35,595 nt of DNA from DASRDR01 sp044867785 (lineage in GTDB: Bacteria > Methylomirabilota > Methylomirabilia > Rokubacteriales > DASRDR01). The DNA is taken from assembly GCA_044867785.1 (NCBI GenBank), contig JBIOVM010000184.1, positions 1-35,595 on the forward strand, read 5' to 3'. Positions 25,338-32,843 of this stretch are shown in pieces. A program made the position numbers and the translations under genes. The notes under the pieces were generated by a model that worked only from the letters and a program-made list of their open reading frames with translations, searched no databases and was not told where the DNA came from. The number at the start of each line of letters is the position of its first letter. The stretch's first letter is position 1.

Positions 25338-26666
25338 TCAGCCGCGGGCGCCGCGCGTGAGCTCGGTCAGGTCTTCGACCTCGTCGATCCGGCTCAGCGC
25401 CTCGCGCAGCCGCCTCGCTTCGTCCCGCCCGAGCCGCGCTTCGGTGAGCGCCAGGAACTTGGCGCCCAGATCGGCTCGCAGACGCTCCGGATCGCGGCCG
25501 AGCCGCAGGTTCCCGACCATCTCCCGCGTCGATCCGTCCCGAAGACGCACGACCGCGCGGGCGCCCGCCTCGTCCAGCTCCGCGCGAGGCTCGAGCCGGA
25601 CACGAGCGGCCAGCGCGCGCGCCGCCGGGTCCCGCACCGCCTCGGCCGTGAAGTGCTCTTCCCGCACGCGTCCGCGAAGCAGGGCGCTCGCGGCGCAGTA
25701 CGTCATGCTGAACTTCCCGCCGAGCCCGGTGTCGGGCTGACGCTGGTCGGCGACGAGGAGGGTCGTCGGGCACACCTCCAGGTCCACCGACTCGATCGCC
25801 GCCGGGTCGGGGCGCGGGGAGATGGCGAGCAGCGCGGTGAGCGCGGCGTGGGTGGCGAAGCAGCACGGGAACAGCTTGAAGAACACCTCGCTCACCGCCC
25901 AGTCCTGACCGAGCCGCTCGTCGAGGCGCGCGGGGGCCCAATCCGGCGAGAGCCGCCGCGCCCACGCGGGTCGATCGAGGACGCCGGCCGGGCCCGTCAT
26001 CCCGCCAGCGGCCATGAGGGCGGCCAGGAGGCCGTCCGCCGCCGCCCGCCCGACCTGGAACGGCTTCCCCATCGTGCCGAACGACTCGTGAATCCCGCCG
26101 AGCTGCGCCGCCGCCAGTCCGACGGCCCGATCGATCCCGGCAGCATCGAGGCCGAGCAGCCGCGCGCACGCCGCCGCGCCCCCCAACCGTCCGAGCGTGG
26201 CCGTGGCGTGCCATCCGGCCCGGTAATGCCCCGGCGCGAGCGCCCGGGACACCCGGCACATGACCTCGACGCCCAGGACGAAAGCCGTGAGCACCGCGCG
26301 GCCGCTCGCGCCCCGGGTCTCGGCCAGCGCCAGAAGCCCCGGGAAGATGGGCGCCGTCACGTGGCCCGGGAGCGCCAGCACGGTGTCGTCGTAGTCGAGG
26401 GCGTGCGAGGCGGTGCCGTTCCAGAGCGCGGCGGTGACCAGCGAAGCCGTCCGGTCCGAGCCCAGAACGGACGCAGGGCCGGGCGGCTCGGGCGCGGCGT
26501 CGCGGAGGAGACGCGTCACGGGCTCGTCCACGCCCCCGACCGTGACCCCCCACCAGTCGAGCATCGCGATGCGGCCCATCTCGACGGCGGGCTTCGGAAG
26601 CGCCTCGTACGGCGTCTCGGCGACCACGGCGAGCAAGGCGCGTCCGGGAGACCCGGCGCCGCTCAC
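25338..26666 (-). CDS. MmgE/PrpD family protein
   Basis: The family includes 2-methylcitrate dehydratase and cis-aconitate decarboxylase-like enzymes. It is 442 aa from GTG 26666. Typical features are WNGTASHALDYDDT with the HxxxxDDxx-like active-site region, GHVTAPIFPGLLALAE, the Gly/His stretch YRAGWHATATLG, and GTMGKPFQVGRAA. The second domain has FKLFPCCFATHAAL. It lies between PaaK and the acyl-CoA synthetase, in a position where a dehydratase or isomerase acting on an acid would fit. Substrate cannot be inferred. GGAGG is 6 nt before GTG 26666, better placed than the GTG six codons upstream. Confidence 0.92.
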   Translation of the reverse strand: MSGAGSPGRALLAVVAETPYEALPKPAVEMGRIAMLDWWGVTVGGVDEPVTRLLRDAAPEPPGPASVLGSDRTASLVTAALWNGTASHALDYDDTVLALPGHVTAPIFPGLLALAETRGASGRAVLTAFVLGVEVMCRVSRALAPGHYRAGWHATATLGRLGGAAACARLLGLDAAGIDRAVGLAAAQLGGIHESFGTMGKPFQVGRAAADGLLAALMAAGGMTGPAGVLDRPAWARRLSPDWAPARLDERLGQDWAVSEVFFKLFPCCFATHAALTALLAISPRPDPAAIESVDLEVCPTTLLVADQRQPDTGLGGKFSMTYCAASALLRGRVREEHFTAEAVRDPAARALAARVRLEPRAELDEAGARAVVRLRDGSTREMVGNLRLGRDPERLRADLGAKFLALTEARLGRDEARRLREALSRIDEVEDLTELTRGARG

Positions 26667-26725
26667 GCTCCGCCTCCACCGCACGAACCGGACTCCGGTG
26701 ACCGCGTCGCACCCATCGTCTTCAT
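26663..26725 (-). CDS. Possible 20-residue ORF coupled to the PrpD start
   Basis: A short ATG frame of 20 codons ends in TGA that overlaps the PrpD GTG start (GTGA). A purine-rich GGAGGG stretch lies upstream of the ATG. The encoded peptide has one Cys and a Gly-rich end and no recognisable domain. It could be a leader peptide, or merely a chance frame in GC-rich sequence. Confidence 0.2.
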   Translation of the reverse strand: MKTMGATRSPESGSCGGGGA

Positions 26726-26741
26726 GCCGCTTCCGCCCTCC

Positions 26742-26759
26742 GACGGCCGGACGGCCGTC
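26742..26759. other. Short perfect palindrome between PaaK and PrpD genes
   Basis: GACGGCCG, then GA, then CGGCCGTC form an 18-nt palindrome about 40 nt past the PaaK stop. No T-tract follows on the minus strand. It may be an mRNA stem or an operator-like site; nothing decides between these. Confidence 0.3.
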
Positions 26760-26798
26760 TCTCGCGAATCTCCACGATCCCGCCGATCCTCGCCCCGG

Positions 26799-28079
26799 TC
26801 ACGCCGGGCTCGCGCGCCGATCCACGACTCGCACCGACTTGCCCGGCGCTCGGGGAATCGACCCGGCCGGCAGTCGCCGGATCTCCGGCGTCAGATTGAG
26901 GCGATCGCCCAGCTCGCGCAAGAGCCGGTCCTGCGCCGGCTGGTCGAACCCGGGCCCGGCCTCGACGCACAGGATCAGCCGATCGCCGCGCGTGACGTCC
27001 CGCTCCAGCAGGATCTGGTATTCGTGCTCCAGGCCCGGCTGTCGGAGGAGGATCCGCTCGATCTGGCTCGGATAGAAGTTGACGCCCTTGAAGATGACCA
27101 TGTCGTCCGTCCGGCCGTGGAACCGGTCGAGTCGGAGCCCCGTGCGCCCGCAGGGACATCGCTCGCGAGACCGGACGCGGGTGACGTCACGCGTCCGGTA
27201 ACGGATGAGGGGCAGTCCCTGTCGCGTGAGGGTGGTCACGACCAGCTCGCCCCATCGGCCGTCCGGGACGACGCCGCCCGTCGCGGGGTCGATGATCTCC
27301 GGGAGGTAGTGGTCGTCCCAGACGTGGATCCCGTCCCGGGCTGCGCACTCGATCCCCATGCCGGGGCCGCCCGTCTCGGTCATGCCGATCAGGTCGTGCG
27401 CCCGCAGGCCCATCGCCGCCTCGATCCGCGCGCGCAGCTCGTCGGACCAGGGCTCCGAGCCCAGCAGGGCCACGCGGAGCTTCGTGGCCCGGAAGTCGAA
27501 TCTCTCCTCGCGCGCCACCTCGATCATGCGGAGCGGGTACGTGGCGATCGCCGCCAGCACGGTCGCGCTCAGGTCGCGGAGGAGCTGGAGCTGCAGGAGC
27601 GTCCGTCCCGCGCCGACCGGGATCACCATCGCGCCGAGCGCCTCCGCCCCGTACTGGAAGCCGAAGCCGCCGGTGAACAGGCCGAACGAGGCGGTGACGA
27701 GGATGACGTCGTGCGACGTCACGCCGGCCGCGACCAGGCAGCGCGCCATGGTCTCCCGCCACTGCTGGATGTCCGCGGCCGTGTACGGGTTGACGATGGG
27801 CGCCCCGGTCGTCCCCGAGGACATGTGAACCCGCAGGATCGGCTCGTCCCCCGCGCACGCCAGCCGGTACGGGTAGGCGTCGCGCAGCTCGTCCTTCGTG
27901 AGGAGCGGCAGCCGGCGAAGGTCGCCGAGCGAGGCGAGGTCGCCCGGGCGGATCCCCCCGAGACGGCGGTGATAGGCGGGATTGCGTGCGGCGATGCGCG
28001 CGACGGTGGCTCGGAGCCGCTCCAGCTGGACACCCTCGAGCTCGTCCCGGCCGCGCGTCTCCTCGGAGGGCTGGAACAT
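26799..28079 (-). CDS. Phenylacetate-CoA ligase family (AMP-forming acid:CoA ligase)
   Basis: It activates an aromatic or other acid to its CoA thioester through an acyl-adenylate (PaaK family). It is 426 aa. The ATP/AMP loop is SSGTTGAP, followed by the core TxxxGGFGF-like VTASFGLFTGGFGFQYGAEALGA, GMTETGGPGMG, and a Cys motif RCPCGRTG. The C-terminal lid has FKGVNFYPSQIERILL and PGKSVRVVDRR. It lacks obvious changes at recognised catalytic positions. It is the first gene of the long minus-strand directon; a candidate promoter lies at 28168-28195. The exact acid is unknown, though phenylacetate-like or hydroxybenzoate-like compounds are typical. Confidence 0.94.
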   Translation of the reverse strand: MFQPSEETRGRDELEGVQLERLRATVARIAARNPAYHRRLGGIRPGDLASLGDLRRLPLLTKDELRDAYPYRLACAGDEPILRVHMSSGTTGAPIVNPYTAADIQQWRETMARCLVAAGVTSHDVILVTASFGLFTGGFGFQYGAEALGAMVIPVGAGRTLLQLQLLRDLSATVLAAIATYPLRMIEVAREERFDFRATKLRVALLGSEPWSDELRARIEAAMGLRAHDLIGMTETGGPGMGIECAARDGIHVWDDHYLPEIIDPATGGVVPDGRWGELVVTTLTRQGLPLIRYRTRDVTRVRSRERCPCGRTGLRLDRFHGRTDDMVIFKGVNFYPSQIERILLRQPGLEHEYQILLERDVTRGDRLILCVEAGPGFDQPAQDRLLRELGDRLNLTPEIRRLPAGSIPRAPGKSVRVVDRRASPA

Positions 28080-28167
28080 GGCCCGAGTCCCGGATCAGGC
28101 GGATGGCGTCCGGTGCGTCACGGCCGGGACGATGCCAGGCGAGCGTCCATGGCGCTATTCCCGGCCC

Positions 28168-28195
28168 ATTGTATGCCAGCCAGCGAGGCGCGGAA
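28168..28195 (-). promoter_or_regulatory. Candidate promoter for the PaaK-led directon
   Basis: On the minus strand TACAAT (28173-28168) matches five of six -10 positions. Sixteen nt further upstream is TTCCGC (28195-28190 region), a weak -35. It lies in the divergent gap between PaaK (minus) and thioredoxin (plus) and predicts a leader of about 80 nt. The -35 is poor, so confidence is limited. Confidence 0.35.
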
Positions 28196-28274
28196 TCCCG
28201 GACCCGTCGCATGGCGTCAAAACAGCGGTGCCGGTTCCTGGACGGTCCACGTCCTCCCGGCCCAGGAGGATTCG

Positions 28275-28607
28275 ATGACGGACGTGACGACCGCGACGCT
28301 CCCCTTGACGGAGCGGAACTTCTCGGAAATCGTCGCCGCGACCCCTCACCTGCTGGTGGATTTCTGGGCGCCCTGGTGCGGCCCCTGCCGCGCGATCGGC
28401 CCGGTGCTCGAGGAGCTCGCCCGGGCTGAGACCGGACGTCTCGTGGTGGCCAAGGTCAACGTCGACGAGGAGCCCGGCCTGGCCCAGCGCTACGGCATCC
28501 AGGCGATCCCCACCCTTCTCCTCTTCAAGGACGGCGAGGTCGTCGACACGCTGGTCGGCGCCCCGCCGAAGGCCGAGCTGACGCGCCGCCTCGCCGCCCT
28601 CGCCTGA
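28275..28607 (+). CDS. Thioredoxin
   Basis: Small dithiol-disulfide reductase of 110 aa. The active site is WCGPC (C35, C38), preceded by VDFWAP, and the cis-Pro is P79 in GIQAIPTLLLF. The buried Asp is in LVDFW (D29). It has no signal peptide, so it is cytoplasmic. The frame is open far upstream, but AGGAGG 5 nt before ATG 28275 fixes the start. It is divergent from PaaK and starts a plus-strand run of four genes. Confidence 0.96.
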   Translation: MTDVTTATLPLTERNFSEIVAATPHLLVDFWAPWCGPCRAIGPVLEELARAETGRLVVAKVNVDEEPGLAQRYGIQAIPTLLLFKDGEVVDTLVGAPPKAELTRRLAALA

Positions 28608-28612
28608 GCGAG

Positions 28613-28647
28613 CGGCCCGGCGCGCGGCGTCGCCCGCGGCCGGGCCG
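28613..28647 (+). other. Stable hairpin after thioredoxin
   Basis: CGGCCCGGC (28613-28621) pairs perfectly with GCCGGGCCG (28639-28647), with a 17-nt loop that can itself pair further. It starts 6 nt after the thioredoxin stop. There is no T-tract, so it is either a weak, Rho-aided terminator or an mRNA 3'-end protector. Confidence 0.5.
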
Positions 28648-28655
28648 ACGGCGTG

Positions 28656-28679
28656 CGACGCCTCGGGAACCGAGGGTCG
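28656..28679 (+). promoter_or_regulatory. Hairpin that could hide the ribosome site of the next gene
   Basis: CCTCGG (28661-28666), GAA, CCGAGG (28670-28675) form a 6-bp stem. The flanking CGAC and GTCG extend it by four more pairs with one bulged G. The 3' arm contains the only GAGG ribosome-site-like sequence and reaches the first G of the GTG start codon at 28679. Folding would block initiation of the downstream gene, so translation of that gene may depend on the stem opening. Confidence 0.4.
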
Positions 28680-29233
28680 TGAATCGCAAGGTCGTTCGCT
28701 GGCGTGACTGGTCGGGAGAGGGGCTCGAGCACCTGGTGCTGGACGAGCGCCCGGACGGGGTGCACGCGGCCTCCGTGGTCGTGGGCGAGGCGGACGGCGA
28801 GGTCTTCGCCGCCTGGTATCGAATCGAGTGCGACGCCGGGTGGCGGGTCCGGCAGTGCCGCATCGGACGCGTGGGGCACGACTCGCCGATCGAGCTCACG
28901 AGCGACGGTGCCGGCGCGTGGCTCGACGGAAGCCGGCGACCGCGTCACGAGCTCGCGGGCGCGTTCGACGTCGACATCACGGCCACTCCCTTCACCAACA
29001 CGCTCCCCATCCGGCGTCTGAGCCTCCGCGAGGGAGAGGCCTCGACCATCGTGGCCGTGTACGTTCGGCTGCCCGAGCTGACCGTCACGACGAGTCGCCA
29101 GCGCTACACCTGTCTCGAGCGCGGCCGGCATTACCGGTACGAGTCCCTCGAGTCGGCTTTCACCCGGGAGCTCGAGGTCGACGCCGACGGGCTGGTCGTG
29201 ACGTATCCCGACCTCTTCCGCCGGGTCCGCTGA
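28679..29233 (+). CDS. Putative glycolipid-binding domain protein (PF06475/DUF1089 family)
   Basis: The product is 184 aa, matching the whole family length. The diagnostic stretch ITATPFTNTLPIRRLSLREGE is kept, as are the N-terminal WSGEGLEHL and HAASVVVGE. The C-terminal YTCLERGRHYRYES and VTYPDLFRRV are also family-typical. The family's function is not established beyond a structure-based lipid-binding suggestion. No signal peptide. The GTG start at 28679 sits inside a predicted hairpin; no in-frame alternative nearby has a better ribosome site. It follows thioredoxin by 71 nt. Confidence 0.88.
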   Translation: MNRKVVRWRDWSGEGLEHLVLDERPDGVHAASVVVGEADGEVFAAWYRIECDAGWRVRQCRIGRVGHDSPIELTSDGAGAWLDGSRRPRHELAGAFDVDITATPFTNTLPIRRLSLREGEASTIVAVYVRLPELTVTTSRQRYTCLERGRHYRYESLESAFTRELEVDADGLVVTYPDLFRRVR

Positions 29234-29244
29234 CCCGACCCGCC

Positions 29245-29274
29245 TTGCCAGTCCCTTCCGCACCGCCGTATTCT
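29245..29274 (+). promoter_or_regulatory. Candidate promoter for the DadA-like gene
   Basis: TTGCCA (29245-29250, five of six) is followed after 18 nt by TATTCT (29269-29274, four of six). A start near 29281 would leave only about 11 nt of leader, just covering the ribosome site at 29282-29286. This is plausible but tight. Confidence 0.3.
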
Positions 29275-29291
29275 CGCGGCCGGAGGCGCGC

Positions 29292-30557
29292 TTGAGGATC
29301 CTCGTGCTCGGAGGCGGGATCGCCGGGGTCACGTCCGCGTACTACCTCGCCAGGGACGGGCACGAGGTCACGCTCGTCGAGGCGCAGGACGGCGTGGGAC
29401 AGGACGCCAGCGCGGGCAACGCGGGCATCATCGCGCCCGGCCACTCGTTCGCGTGGGCCTCTCCGAAAGCCCCGGCGATGCTCCTCCGCTCGCTGCTCGG
29501 GGCGGAGACCGCGATCCGCGTGCGTCCCCGCCTGGATCCGGCCCTCTTCGCGTGGGGTCTCCGCTTCCTTCGCGAGTGCACGGCGGAGCGCGCTCGGCGA
29601 AACACGGTGGTCAAGCTCCGCCTCTGCCAGTACAGCCAGGCGCTGATGACCGATCTCGTGCGGACCGAGGGCATCGAGTACCACGCCGTGACGCGGGGCG
29701 CCCTCTACGTCTACCGGGACCCGGGCGAGTTCGAGCGGGGCGTGGCCAAGATGGCGCTCCTCGCCGAGCACGGGCAGCGCCAGGAAGTGCTGGATCCGGC
29801 GCAGGTGGCGCGGCTCGACCCGGCGTTCGCTCCCGTCCAGGCGAAGATCGCCGGCGCGGTGCGCGATCTCGGCGACACGAGCGGCGATTCGCGCCTGTTC
29901 ACCGAAAGACTCGCCGCCCTCTGCCAGCAGAAGCTGGGGGTGACGCTCCGGCTCGGCACGCGGGTCACCGCGCTCCGGGCGGAGGGCGACCGCGTCACCG
30001 GCGCGATGACGTCCGCCGGCGTGCTGACCGCCGATGCCTACGTCCTGGCCCTCGGCGTCGGCGCCCCGCTGGTCGCGCGGACGATCGGCGTGCGCCTCGG
30101 GATCTACCCGGCCAAGGGCTACTCCTCGACCTTCTCACTCAGGCCGGACGGCCTGGCGCCGACCGTGCCCGGCGTGGACGAGCAGTGGCTGGTGGGCTGG
30201 TCGCGCCAGGGCGACCGGCTCCGGCTCACCTCCACCGCGGAGTTCGCGGGCCACGACCGGAACTGGACCGCCCACGACTTCGGCAACATCCTGAGGCTCG
30301 CCCGGGACCTCTTCCCGACCGCGGCCGACTGGGATCGGGGAGAGTTTCGGGCATGTCTCCGCCCCATGACGCCGGACGGCCCTCCCGTGCTGGGCGCGGG
30401 CCGCCACCGGAACCTCTACTTCAATGCCGGTCACGGGCACATGGGGTGGACGATGGCGTTCGGCACGGCCCGGATCGTCGCCGACCTGGTGGCCGGTCGC
30501 AAGCCGGAGCACGACCTCGCGGGACTCGGTCCCCGGGCGGTGGCCGGCGGGCGCTAG
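29292..30557 (+). CDS. FAD-dependent D-amino-acid dehydrogenase-like oxidoreductase (DadA family)
   Basis: The DAO/DadA family oxidatively deaminates D-amino acids or related amines, passing electrons from FAD to the membrane chain. It is 421 aa. The N-terminal FAD fold is VLGGGIAGVTSAYYLARDGHEVTLVE. Then come the family stretch GQDASAGNAGIIAPGHSFAWASP and IGVRLGIYPAKGYSST. The C-terminal FAD segment is RPMTPDGPPVLGAG...NLYFNAGHGHMGWTMAFGTAR. The TTG start at 29292 has GGAGG 5 nt upstream. It follows the glycolipid-binding-domain gene by 58 nt. The substrate is not inferable; DadA, glycine or sarcosine oxidase-like roles remain open. Confidence 0.92.
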   Translation: MRILVLGGGIAGVTSAYYLARDGHEVTLVEAQDGVGQDASAGNAGIIAPGHSFAWASPKAPAMLLRSLLGAETAIRVRPRLDPALFAWGLRFLRECTAERARRNTVVKLRLCQYSQALMTDLVRTEGIEYHAVTRGALYVYRDPGEFERGVAKMALLAEHGQRQEVLDPAQVARLDPAFAPVQAKIAGAVRDLGDTSGDSRLFTERLAALCQQKLGVTLRLGTRVTALRAEGDRVTGAMTSAGVLTADAYVLALGVGAPLVARTIGVRLGIYPAKGYSSTFSLRPDGLAPTVPGVDEQWLVGWSRQGDRLRLTSTAEFAGHDRNWTAHDFGNILRLARDLFPTAADWDRGEFRACLRPMTPDGPPVLGAGRHRNLYFNAGHGHMGWTMAFGTARIVADLVAGRKPEHDLAGLGPRAVAGGR

Positions 30558-30583
30558 CGTCCTCGCGATCCGGCTCCCGCGCC

Positions 30584-30611
30584 TTGACGCCCGTCAGATG
30601 ACGAGTACCAT
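30584..30611 (+). promoter_or_regulatory. Candidate promoter for alkB, possibly leaderless
   Basis: TTGACG (30584-30589) is followed after 16 nt by TACCAT (30606-30611). A start 7 nt downstream would be at or next to ATG 30618, and no ribosome site precedes that ATG. Both suggest a leaderless mRNA. The -10 match is four of six. Confidence 0.35.
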
Positions 30612-30617
30612 GGCCTC

Positions 30618-31235
30618 ATGGGGCCGATGGCGGCGCAGGCGACCCTGTTCGGCTTCGGGGAGCCCCGGCTGGACCTCGGCTTCAGCGGCGCCCGGCGGAT
30701 CCCGCTGAGCGCCGGAGCGTGGATCGAGCACGTGCCGGGCTGGCTCGAGGGCCATGACGCCCTGTTCGAGACCCTCCGAGACACGACCGCCTGGCAGCAC
30801 CAGCGGCGCCGCATGTACGAGCGGGTCGTGGATGTGCCTCGACTCGTTGCTTCCGTGCCGGACGATGGCCCCGGCCACCCCGTGCTGGCTGAGGCGAGCC
30901 GGGCGCTGTCCGAGCGTCACGGCCTCGCCCTCAGCGAGATCTCGCTCGCGTACTACCGGGACGGACAGGACAGCGTCGCCTGGCACGGCGACCGCCTGGG
31001 CCGCCTCGTCGACGACACCGTGGTCGCGATCCTGTCGGTCGGAAGCCCGCGCCGCTTCCTGCTCCGGCCGGCTGCCGGGGGCCCCTCCCGCGCCTACGAA
31101 CTGGGCTGGGGCGACCTCCTGGTCATGGGCGGAAGCTGCCAGCGCACCTGGCAGCACGCCGTGCCGAAGGTCGCCTCCTCCGGCCCGCGGATCAGCATCC
31201 AGTTCCGCCCGGACGTCGAGGGCGAGGAGACCTGA
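30618..31235 (+). CDS. AlkB-family 2-oxoglutarate/Fe(II) dioxygenase
   Basis: It oxidatively removes alkyl groups from DNA or RNA bases (or, in some members, other substrates). It is 205 aa. Iron ligands are H123 and D125 (WHGD) and H180 (WQHAVPK). The 2-oxoglutarate-binding Arg is in RISIQFR (R191/R197). The strands LAYYRDGQDSVAWHGD, LSVGSPRRFLLRP and GDLLVMGG match bacterial and ABH2-type proteins. No iron-independent change is seen. It is separated from DadA by 60 nt. An alternative ATG at 30627 is possible. Confidence 0.93.
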   Translation: MGPMAAQATLFGFGEPRLDLGFSGARRIPLSAGAWIEHVPGWLEGHDALFETLRDTTAWQHQRRRMYERVVDVPRLVASVPDDGPGHPVLAEASRALSERHGLALSEISLAYYRDGQDSVAWHGDRLGRLVDDTVVAILSVGSPRRFLLRPAAGGPSRAYELGWGDLLVMGGSCQRTWQHAVPKVASSGPRISIQFRPDVEGEET

Positions 31236-31261
31236 CGCCGCCCCGCTCGCCGATCCTCGCT

Positions 31262-32026
31262 TCACCCGCCCGCGCGCAGGAGCATGTCACCGATGGACTG
31301 GGCGCCCGGCACGTACTGTGCTATGACCCAGCCGGTCGCCGACGTGAGCACCGCCGTAGCGGTGAATGGCACGAGGGTGCGGCGCACCGCCGTATCGAGC
31401 CAGTGTGGCGAGTCCACGCCGCGCAGTCGCCGGTAGAGCGTGGCGGCGAGCACGCCATCGATGAGAAGCTCGGCGAGGAACAGCGGCGCGGAGTAGACGA
31501 TCCAGAAGGACGACAGCGCCGACACCCCGAGGAGGGCGAGGCCGGCCAGCACGAGGAGCGGTAGGGCCAGCTCGTCCGCGTCCGCCGCGGCATCGCCCGC
31601 GGCTCCGGCGGCGTCAGCGACCAGGCTGCCACCCTCCGCACCCGAGAAGGCTCCGTCCGTCGGGTCATCGTAGGACGCGCTCGCGCCACCCCCGCCCGAT
31701 TCACCCCCTCGGCCGTGGTAACCGACTCGGCCGGTGGCGTCGGGACCATCCGGAGGTACCGAGCTCTCGGCTCCCGCGTAGTCCTCGACGCGCGTTCGCA
31801 TCCACAGCCAGAGGAGCCCGAGGAACACCACGTAGGCGATCGCGAACGCGACGAGATACCGAAGCCACATCTCCGTCATCCCGCCCCGGAGCAAGCCGTA
31901 TGAGGCGAGGAACCCACTCGCGGCCGTGAGCAGGACGATCAGCAGCATCTGGAGGCGAGGGAAGCCCTGGCGCTCCAGTCGGACCCGAATCCGGTGAATC
32001 GCTCGGAGGCGCGCGGTGGGCTGCAT
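31262..32026 (-). CDS. Membrane protein with a Gly/Ser/Asp-rich linker, unknown function
   Basis: The product is 254 aa. Two membrane segments near residues 26-47 and 55-76 are followed by a linker at about residues 77-150. The linker is rich in Gly, Ala, Ser and Asp (including RGGESGGGGASAS). Two or more further membrane segments lie at about 152-195, and another near 220-240 (TAVLTSATGWVIAQYV). The N-terminus is basic (RIRVRLERQGF). I do not recognise the family, and no catalytic motif is visible. It follows enoyl-CoA hydratase by 15 nt and ends 26 nt from the convergent alkB stop. No good ribosome site precedes ATG 32026. Confidence 0.75.
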   Translation of the reverse strand: MQPTARLRAIHRIRVRLERQGFPRLQMLLIVLLTAASGFLASYGLLRGGMTEMWLRYLVAFAIAYVVFLGLLWLWMRTRVEDYAGAESSVPPDGPDATGRVGYHGRGGESGGGGASASYDDPTDGAFSGAEGGSLVADAAGAAGDAAADADELALPLLVLAGLALLGVSALSSFWIVYSAPLFLAELLIDGVLAATLYRRLRGVDSPHWLDTAVRRTLVPFTATAVLTSATGWVIAQYVPGAQSIGDMLLRAGG

Positions 32027-32041
32027 GCGCGGAACGCCGGT

Positions 32042-32821
32042 TCAGGTCCCGGTGAACCGCGGGGGCCGCTTCGCGAGGAAGGCGCTCAGGCCCTCTCGCG
32101 CGTCGGAGGTGCGGATCAGCTCCATGACCGCCTCCCCTTCGACCGCGAGGCCCTCCTCGAGGGGGCGCCCGTGACCCTGGTACACGCAGCGCTTGAGGAG
32201 CCCGATGGCCCGCGTCGGGCCGGCGGCCAGGCGCCCGGCGACGTCGCGGGCCGTCTGCTGGAGCAGGTCCGCCGGCACCACTTCGTCGACGAGCCCGAGG
32301 GCGTGCGCCTCGTCCGCCGTGAGCCGACGCCCCTCCATCATGAGGCGGAGCGCCCGAGCCGGGCCCACGACGCGCGCCAGCCGCTGAGTGCCCCCCGCCC
32401 CGGGGAAGAAGCCCAGCCGGATCTCGGGGAACCCGATCTCCCCGCCCCGGGCCATCAGGCGGACGTCGCAGGCCAGCGCGAGCTCCGCGCCGCCGCCCAG
32501 CGCGTAACCGTTGATCGCGGCGACGACCGGCTTCTCCATCGCCTCGAGACCGCTCTGGACGTCCACCCACCGGCGCACGCGCAGGTGGTGCGCGGGAGCG
32601 AGGTCCTCCAGCATGGCGACGTCGGCGCCGGCGCAGAAGCGCCGATCGCGGCCGGTGATGATCACGGCACGCACGGCGCGGTCCGCGCCGAGCTCGGCGA
32701 CGGCGCCGAGGAACTCGTCGATCACGTCGAGCGTGACCGCGTTGACCGGCGGGCGGTCGAGCACGACCGTGGCGACGCCGCCCGTTCGCGCGACGCTGAG
32801 GTGACGAAGCGAAGCCGTCAT
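32042..32821 (-). CDS. Enoyl-CoA hydratase/isomerase family protein
   Basis: It hydrates trans-2-enoyl-CoA, or catalyses a related crotonase-fold reaction. It is 259 aa. The oxyanion region FCAGADVAML and the second half of the active site INGYALGGGAELALACD carry Glu113. FPEIRLGFFPGAGGTQRLAR carries Glu133. Both catalytic Glu positions of rat enoyl-CoA hydratase (E144, E164) are therefore filled, which supports hydratase activity. It lies 22 nt after the SDR stop, the usual pairing of a hydratase with a 3-hydroxyacyl-CoA dehydrogenase-type SDR. Confidence 0.94.
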   Translation of the reverse strand: MTASLRHLSVARTGGVATVVLDRPPVNAVTLDVIDEFLGAVAELGADRAVRAVIITGRDRRFCAGADVAMLEDLAPAHHLRVRRWVDVQSGLEAMEKPVVAAINGYALGGGAELALACDVRLMARGGEIGFPEIRLGFFPGAGGTQRLARVVGPARALRLMMEGRRLTADEAHALGLVDEVVPADLLQQTARDVAGRLAAGPTRAIGLLKRCVYQGHGRPLEEGLAVEGEAVMELIRTSDAREGLSAFLAKRPPRFTGT

Positions 32822-32843
32822 CGCGTCCCTCCCGACGGCGGGA

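Noticed and set aside
26742..26759. Palindrome as an intrinsic terminator
   Set aside because: No T-tract follows on either strand, and cotranscription of the flanking genes is more likely.
23112..28607. A 1,831-codon plus-strand open frame running to the thioredoxin stop
   Set aside because: It is antisense to the binding protein, acyl-CoA synthetase, PrpD and PaaK genes, which all have strong family motifs. Its translation is Arg/Gly/Pro-rich with no domain; only the last 110 codons are the real thioredoxin.
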